The notes below the pieces were generated by a model. That model ran no database searches. It was not told the DNA's origin and saw nothing but the letters and a program-made list of their open reading frames with translations. This document shows, piece by piece, positions 14,918 through 19,054 of a DNA stretch of 19,054 bases. Location of the stretch: assembly GCA_964592635.1 (NCBI GenBank), contig CAZQFZ010000050.1, positions 1-19,054 of the forward strand. The letters run 5' to 3'. How positions within the stretch are numbered: position 1 is the first letter of the stretch; each line of letters starts with the position of its first letter. Origin of the DNA: VMCP01 sp964592635 (GTDB lineage: Bacteria; Bacteroidota; Bacteroidia; NS11-12g; UBA955). Position numbers and translations under genes: made by a program.

Positions 14918-16404
14918 ACTTACGCAACGTTGGAAGCAACTACTCTTGGCAGTTGGCCAAGGCCGCAACCGCCTTTGTAACTGTGGTGATTTATTCCAGG
15001 GTGCTGGGTGCACACAACCGTGGTGAATTGAGTTTGATGCTCCTCTATTTACAATTGGCATTGATGATCAATGAGTTGGTTGTGGGTTCTGTGATGGCCA
15101 ATTGGTTTTCTAAATTCGATTTTCGGTATTTAACCCGGCGTTTGTGGTGGGTGAGTGGAACGGTTTTAGGATTGTTGGGTATTGTTGGGTTCTGGGGATT
15201 TAATTGGGGTTACACCACTTTTCCCATTGTGATTTTGGGTGCCACATTAGTTCGTCAGAACATGGTAATCAATTTGTTACAAAGTAAAGATCTTATTTTG
15301 TTGCGAAATCGCTGGCAGTTTTATTATGAATTCCTGAAGTTGGTATTCCTTCTTTTGGGATTGTTGTTTTTGGGATGGATATTCTTCGTGGTCAGTCATA
15401 GTTATCACTCGGATTCTTCCGCACCGAAGAATATAATACAGAGATGGGTGCAGTATGTGTTTGAAAATGAATGGAGTCCCGTTTCATTCATTCTGTGGAT
15501 TTTGGCAATTTCGGGACTTATTTGGTGTTGGTTGAGCGGCAGATTTCTTAAAAATGTACTGCAAGATTCAGCGGTCAAAATGGATGTGCAACCCATGATG
15601 CAGGAGCCGATAGCGCTTCCCCCGAAACAAAAATTCGGATGGTTTGAAATCAAGGAAGGGGTTTTAGCCCAATTGGGGCATCTCATGTTATTTCTGATAT
15701 ATCGAATGCCCGTTTTTATGTGTTCGGCATGGATGCTTAAGATTTGGGGATATAATTCGCAGATCATTCCTTTGGGGTTTCAGGGATATGTGGACTTTAG
15801 CAAGTTGGCGGGAGTATTATCGAATGTACTATTGATTGCCGATACCCTGTGGATTTTCTCCAATTCTTTGGGAGGTATGGTACACGCAAGGTTGTTGCAA
15901 ACGGAAATGTTGATTCGCTCGGAAGTCAGTCAGAATCGTTGGATTTGGAGGTTTTTTGTGCTGAGTGCAGTTGGGACTATGCTTTTGATCGCATTTACCG
16001 CTTTACTGCCTTCCGCACTATATAAAATGATTTTTGGGCCCGATTTTGCCCATATGTCTGTTTATTTTATTTGGATGATTCCTGGAGTTTTGGCATTGGG
16101 TATTTCGGCTGTTTTGGGACATGTTTTGCATGCGCGCAATCAGTTTATGAACTTGTTATGGAACCATGCCTTAGGATTTTTCACTATGATGACCTTTTGG
16201 TATGTTGCTCAAAAGTCGAATTGGTTGTCGGAGCTGGACTTTGCGAGGTACTTATTGTTTGGATTCAATTTGGGGATCACTGTGGTGATGCTCATGAATT
16301 TTTTTAGCATGGGATACGATTTTAGAAAGCGTATAAAAACACCACGTAACATATTGATAACATTGCAATTGTTGATTCGATTTATTCAAAATCGAACTCA
16401 TTAA
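14914..16404 (+). CDS. Wzx-like polysaccharide flippase (MOP superfamily)
   Basis: This 496-residue, very hydrophobic protein has some 12 predicted membrane helices. The start resembles Wzx/RfbX-type oligosaccharide flippases, with the N-terminal helix pattern NYSWQLAKAATAFVTVVIYSRVLGAHNRGELSL. Such proteins move lipid-linked sugar repeat units across the inner membrane. A hydrophilic cytoplasmic loop at about 208-240 splits the two halves. The GTG start at 14914 overlaps the end of the amidotransferase gene (GTGA), so the genes are translationally coupled. With the GT4 and amidotransferase genes it makes a small surface-glycan cluster. No polymerase (Wzy) or ligase is in view, so the pathway is incomplete here. 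No intrinsic terminator was seen before the next promoter. Confidence 0.8.
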   Translation: MNLRNVGSNYSWQLAKAATAFVTVVIYSRVLGAHNRGELSLMLLYLQLALMINELVVGSVMANWFSKFDFRYLTRRLWWVSGTVLGLLGIVGFWGFNWGYTTFPIVILGATLVRQNMVINLLQSKDLILLRNRWQFYYEFLKLVFLLLGLLFLGWIFFVVSHSYHSDSSAPKNIIQRWVQYVFENEWSPVSFILWILAISGLIWCWLSGRFLKNVLQDSAVKMDVQPMMQEPIALPPKQKFGWFEIKEGVLAQLGHLMLFLIYRMPVFMCSAWMLKIWGYNSQIIPLGFQGYVDFSKLAGVLSNVLLIADTLWIFSNSLGGMVHARLLQTEMLIRSEVSQNRWIWRFFVLSAVGTMLLIAFTALLPSALYKMIFGPDFAHMSVYFIWMIPGVLALGISAVLGHVLHARNQFMNLLWNHALGFFTMMTFWYVAQKSNWLSELDFARYLLFGFNLGITVVMLMNFFSMGYDFRKRIKTPRNILITLQLLIRFIQNRTH

Positions 16405-16436
16405 TGGCTAATTTTTTAGGCAATTGGTAAAAATTC

Positions 16437-16468
16437 TTTTTTTAGCATTACCCATTGCGTTAAATTTG
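16437..16468 (+). promoter_or_regulatory. Predicted promoter of the glutamate dehydrogenase gene
   Basis: A T-run (TTTT at 16437-16440) lies 20 bases before TAAATTTG (16461-16468), a perfect Bacteroidota -7 box. The -33 box matches TTTG in three of four positions. The predicted 5' leader is about 25 bases. Confidence 0.55.
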
Positions 16469-16497
16469 TCGCACAATTTACTAAACGACACATTATT

Positions 16498-17772
16498 ATG
16501 TCAGCACCAATGAACGGCGGATCACCTAGGTATAATCCGCTAGAAAGTATGAATCGTCGCTTCGATGCGGCAGTGAATGTTTTGGGTTTGGATCAACAAT
16601 TCGCAAATGTTTTGAGGGTTCCCGACAAGGTGGTTATCGCGAATATACCGGTTACCATGGACGATGGAACCATCAAGGTTTTTGAAGGATTTCGTGTAGT
16701 ACATTCCGATCATTTAGGTCCATCAAAGGGCGGTATTCGCTACAGCATGGATGTAAATTTGGATGAGGTAAAAGCATTGGCTGCATGGATGACATGGAAA
16801 TGTGCCATTGTTAGTATTCCTTACGGTGGAGCCAAAGGGGGCATAAAATGCGATCCTCGTTCAATGAGCAAAGGGGAATTAGAGCGTTTGACTCGTGGCT
16901 ACACGGTGAAAATGAAAGATGTATTTGGTCCAGATTCTGACATTCCTGCTCCTGATATGGGAACGGGTCAACAAGAAATGGCTTGGATTGTGGATGAATA
17001 CAGCAAGATCAAGGGCCAAAATTCTTGGGCGGTTGTAACAGGTAAACCTATTGTTCTCGGGGGAAGTTTAGGTCGTGTAGAAGCAACAGGCCGCGGTGTG
17101 ATGGTTTCAACTCGTTCAGCATTAGCCAAAATGGGGATTAAGCCAACCGATGCCACTTGTGTAGTACAAGGATTTGGAAATGTAGGAAGTATTTCAGCAA
17201 AATTGATTGCTCAAATGGGTGTTAAAATCATTGGTATCAGTGATGTTACCGGTGGTTATTACAATCCCCAAGGAATTGATATCGAAGCTGCGTTAAATTA
17301 TATTGCAACCAACGGAACAAAAACGTTGGAAGGTTTCCCCAATGCTCAAAAAGTGAGCAACGGAGAGCTGTTGGAATTGGAATGTACGGTATTGGTTCCG
17401 GCGGCTATGGAAGATCAAATTACGCCTGAAAATGCAAACAACATCAAAGCAAAGTTGATTGTAGAAGGTGCTAACGGACCAACTACTGCTGAAGCCGATG
17501 CTATTTTAGATCAAAAAGGAATCATGGTTGTTCCAGATATTTTAGCGAATGCAGGGGGGGTAACCGTTTCTTATTTTGAATGGGTACAGAACCGTTTGGG
17601 TTACTATTGGACAGAGGAGCGCGTGAATCGCAGAGCAGACCGTGCTATGAAAATGGCATTTGATAACGTTTTTGCAACAGCTGAAAAGCACAAAATCAAC
17701 ATGCGTTTGGCAGCTTACGTAGTGGCTCTAGAAAAAGTAGCTGGAACTCTGAAAATCAGAGGGTCTTTCTAA
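16498..17772 (+). CDS. gdhA: Glutamate dehydrogenase (Glu/Leu/Phe/Val dehydrogenase family)
   Basis: This 424-residue cytoplasmic enzyme interconverts glutamate and 2-oxoglutarate plus ammonia. Family motifs are intact: GPSKGGIRY with Lys77, Lys101 in the MTWKCAIV segment, catalytic Lys113 in PYGGAKGGI, Asp153 in IPAPDMGT, and a Rossmann dinucleotide-binding motif GFGNVG at 225-230. The length fits the hexameric small-subunit type. The segment around Lys77, Lys101 and Lys113 favours glutamate over branched-chain amino acids, but cofactor choice (NAD or NADP) cannot be settled by eye. It has its own promoter. The phosphatidylserine decarboxylase gene begins 15 bases after its stop and is likely co-transcribed. 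Confidence 0.95.
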   Translation: MSAPMNGGSPRYNPLESMNRRFDAAVNVLGLDQQFANVLRVPDKVVIANIPVTMDDGTIKVFEGFRVVHSDHLGPSKGGIRYSMDVNLDEVKALAAWMTWKCAIVSIPYGGAKGGIKCDPRSMSKGELERLTRGYTVKMKDVFGPDSDIPAPDMGTGQQEMAWIVDEYSKIKGQNSWAVVTGKPIVLGGSLGRVEATGRGVMVSTRSALAKMGIKPTDATCVVQGFGNVGSISAKLIAQMGVKIIGISDVTGGYYNPQGIDIEAALNYIATNGTKTLEGFPNAQKVSNGELLELECTVLVPAAMEDQITPENANNIKAKLIVEGANGPTTAEADAILDQKGIMVVPDILANAGGVTVSYFEWVQNRLGYYWTEERVNRRADRAMKMAFDNVFATAEKHKINMRLAAYVVALEKVAGTLKIRGSF

Positions 17773-17787
17773 TCTTTAAAGGAATTC

Positions 17788-18441
17788 ATGAGAATACATA
17801 AAGAAGGTTATAAAATAATTTTGTTAACCATAATAGGACTGGGTGTTTTAAACACCCCGTTCTCATTATGGGCTGATGGTACTTGGTATCAACAAACGAT
17901 TCTGATTTTATCGTTGTTGTTTTTTGTGGTGGTATTGCAATTTTTCCGACATCCCAACAGAACAACTCCCCAAGGAAAAGGATTGGTCATTGCTCCTGCA
18001 GATGGAAAAGTAGTGGTAATTGAAGAAGTAGAAGAGCCCGAATTTATTCAAGGTAAATGCAGGCAGATATCTATTTTTATGTCGCCCTTCAACGTCCACG
18101 TTAACCGTTATCCAGTAACGGGAGATGTGATTTATGAGAAATACCATCCCGGTAAATATTTAGTTGCTTGGCATCCCAAGAGTTCTACAGAAAATGAACG
18201 CACCACCGTTGCAGTAAACACCACTCATGGTATTGTACTGTTTAGGCAGATTGCCGGTGCATTGGCAAAAAGAATTGTGAATTATGCCAAAGTAGGACAT
18301 AAAGCCACTCAAGGCGCAGAATATGGATTTATTAAATTTGGTTCTCGAATTGATATTTATTTACCTCTCGACGCAAAAATCAATGTAGAATTGAACCAAA
18401 AAACTGTGGGAGGTGAAACGATTATTGCTCAATGGAGCTAA
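17788..18441 (+). CDS. psd: Phosphatidylserine decarboxylase proenzyme
   Basis: This 217-residue protein makes phosphatidylethanolamine from phosphatidylserine at the inner membrane. Two hydrophobic stretches near the N-terminus (about 9-24 and 35-52) anchor it. Conserved residues include Asp72 in APADGKV, His104 in MSPFNVHVNR, and the self-cleavage site Gly185-Ser186 in KFGSRIDIY. Ser186 becomes the pyruvoyl cofactor of the small alpha chain after cleavage. The short length fits the compact type of Psd common in Bacteroidota. An AAAGGA ribosome binding site lies a few bases before the ATG. The 15-base gap to gdhA suggests one transcript, although the two functions are unrelated. Confidence 0.95.
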   Translation: MRIHKEGYKIILLTIIGLGVLNTPFSLWADGTWYQQTILILSLLFFVVVLQFFRHPNRTTPQGKGLVIAPADGKVVVIEEVEEPEFIQGKCRQISIFMSPFNVHVNRYPVTGDVIYEKYHPGKYLVAWHPKSSTENERTTVAVNTTHGIVLFRQIAGALAKRIVNYAKVGHKATQGAEYGFIKFGSRIDIYLPLDAKINVELNQKTVGGETIIAQWS

Positions 18442-18498
18442 TTTGGGTCACAAAATCGTCAACGTTTGTCGTAAAACGAGGAAGTTATATCGTGTTAT

Positions 18499-18530
18499 TT
18501 TGTAATTGCCTTTATAAAACTCTATATTCG
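18499..18530 (+). promoter_or_regulatory. Predicted promoter of the cysteine-pair repeat protein
   Basis: TTTG at 18499-18502, a 20-base spacer, then TATATTCG at 18523-18530, one mismatch from TAnnTTTG. The ATG follows 24 bases later. This is the best two-box Bacteroidota promoter in the window. Confidence 0.6.
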
Positions 18531-18554
18531 CAAAACATCAATAATTAAAACGAG

Positions 18555-18923
18555 ATGAAAAAAATGTTAGTAATGGTTGCTTTGACTTTAGGTTTTGCAA
18601 CCGCAGCTATGGCACAAACAGCGGCTAAAGAAGTTGCTCAAGAGCCGGTAAAGAAAGAATGTTCAAAAGCAGATGGTACAAAATCATGCTGCAAATCTAA
18701 AACTGCAACTGCCGATGCATCAAGTGCAAAAGCTTCTTGCGATAAATCAGCTCAAGCTTCAACTACAGGCGAAGTAAAAGCGTGCTGCAAGAAAGATGGT
18801 GCTTCTGCTGAGAAAGCAGCTTGCAATAAAACAGCTGAAGCGGGTGAAGCTAAAGCGTGTTGCAAAAAAGATGGTGACAAGAAAGAGTGTCACTCAAAAG
18901 CAAAAACAGAAGATTCTAAGTAA
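18555..18923 (+). CDS. Exported cysteine-pair repeat protein, possibly metal-binding
   Basis: This 122-residue protein has a clear signal peptide (MKKMLVMVALTLGFATAAMA, cleavage after Ala-Met-Ala at about residue 20). The mature part is Lys/Ala-rich, of low complexity, and carries repeated cysteine units: Cys36…Cys45-Cys46, Cys62…Cys78-Cys79, Cys90…Cys102-Cys103, and a final Cys112-His113. Two units share the sequence ACCKKDG. Eleven cysteines in about 100 residues, mostly as Cys-Cys pairs beside lysines, suggest metal binding or disulfide cross-links in the periplasm. Neither can be proven from sequence, and I know of no named family. It has its own promoter and is followed by two hairpins, the second a strong terminator, so it is probably a single-gene transcript. 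Confidence 0.8.
   Translation: MKKMLVMVALTLGFATAAMAQTAAKEVAQEPVKKECSKADGTKSCCKSKTATADASSAKASCDKSAQASTTGEVKACCKKDGASAEKAACNKTAEAGEAKACCKKDGDKKECHSKAKTEDSK
18738..18875 (+). repeat. Imperfect tandem coding repeat of the Cys-Cys unit
   Basis: Residues 62-82 (18738-18800) and 90-107 (18822-18875) both follow the pattern Cys-[DN]-Lys-[ST]-Ala … Gly-Glu-x-Lys-Ala-Cys-Cys-Lys-Lys-Asp-Gly. The DNA is also nearly identical around the Cys-Cys codons, so the unit probably arose by recent duplication. A more diverged copy covers residues 36-49. Confidence 0.7.
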
Positions 18924-18948
18924 TCTTTGATTTTGTAATTTCCGAGCT

Positions 18949-18975
18949 GCAATTGCTCCCTAATAGAGCAGTTGC
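18949..18975 (+). other. Hairpin downstream of the cysteine-pair gene
   Basis: GCAATTGCTC (18949-18958) pairs with GAGCAGTTGC (18966-18975) over 10 bp with one G-U wobble and a seven-base loop. There is no T-run behind it, so it is more likely an mRNA 3'-end stabilising structure than a terminator. Confidence 0.45.
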
Positions 18976-19002
18976 AACTAAGGTTTAAAGTATATGTACA
19001 AG

Positions 19003-19035
19003 AAGCTGTCTCATAACTGAGGCAGCTTTTTTTTT
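19003..19035 (+). terminator. Rho-independent terminator
   Basis: AAGCTGTCTCA (19003-19013) pairs with TGAGGCAGCTT (19018-19028) over 11 bp, with one G-U pair and a TAAC loop, and runs straight into nine T residues (19027-19035). It is a strong intrinsic terminator for the cysteine-pair gene. Confidence 0.88.
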
Positions 19036-19054
19036 GTTATTTTACTTGTGTATG

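Noticed and set aside
1..19054. CRISPR array, tRNA or rRNA genes, insertion sequences
   Set aside because: No regularly spaced direct repeats, cloverleaf-like or rRNA-like sequences, or transposase reading frames were seen on either strand.

Overview
The window looks like a chromosomal segment of a member of the phylum Bacteroidota. The basis is the recurring promoter pattern TTTG/TTTT-N20-TAnnTT(T/C)G, the scarcity of strong Shine-Dalgarno sequences, and the kinds of proteins encoded. I cannot name a genus. No rRNA, tRNA, CRISPR array, transposase or phage structural gene was seen.

Positions 1-9007 form a defence-type, accessory-looking region. On the + strand are the 3' end of a type I restriction specificity gene (hsdS), a DUF1016/YhcG-type PDDEXK nuclease gene, and a type I restriction subunit gene (hsdR) with an extra N-terminal DUF4145-like domain. 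A small ORF follows hsdR in the same reading frame and has no good start codon. On the - strand, reading leftwards from 7686, are three overlapping genes: a three-helix MotA/ExbB-type channel protein with a long coiled-coil tail, a MotB/OmpA-type partner, and an HNH nuclease. This is the gene order of a type II Zorya anti-phage system (ZorA-ZorB-ZorE) and is the most interesting system in the window. Directly upstream, on the same strand, are two translationally coupled genes: a von Willebrand factor A (VWA) protein with a complete metal-binding site, and a protein I do not recognise. The Zorya-like genes are very AT-rich and the VWA gene is GC-rich, so the region is compositionally patchy.

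A 269-base divergent intergenic region (9008-9276) holds a likely promoter for the VWA gene and a spaced 10-bp inverted repeat. To its right, all genes are on the + strand. First come a membrane-anchored GH25 muramidase-like protein, a small membrane-anchored coiled-coil protein, and a lipoprotein with calcium-loop-like (FG-GAP/VCBS-like) sequences. Next is a compact surface-polysaccharide cluster: a GT4 glycosyltransferase with unusual insertions, an asparagine-synthase-type amidotransferase, and a Wzx-like flippase.

The right end is housekeeping: glutamate dehydrogenase, then phosphatidylserine decarboxylase close behind it. The last gene encodes an exported cysteine-pair repeat protein with a clear promoter, and a strong rho-independent terminator closes the window.
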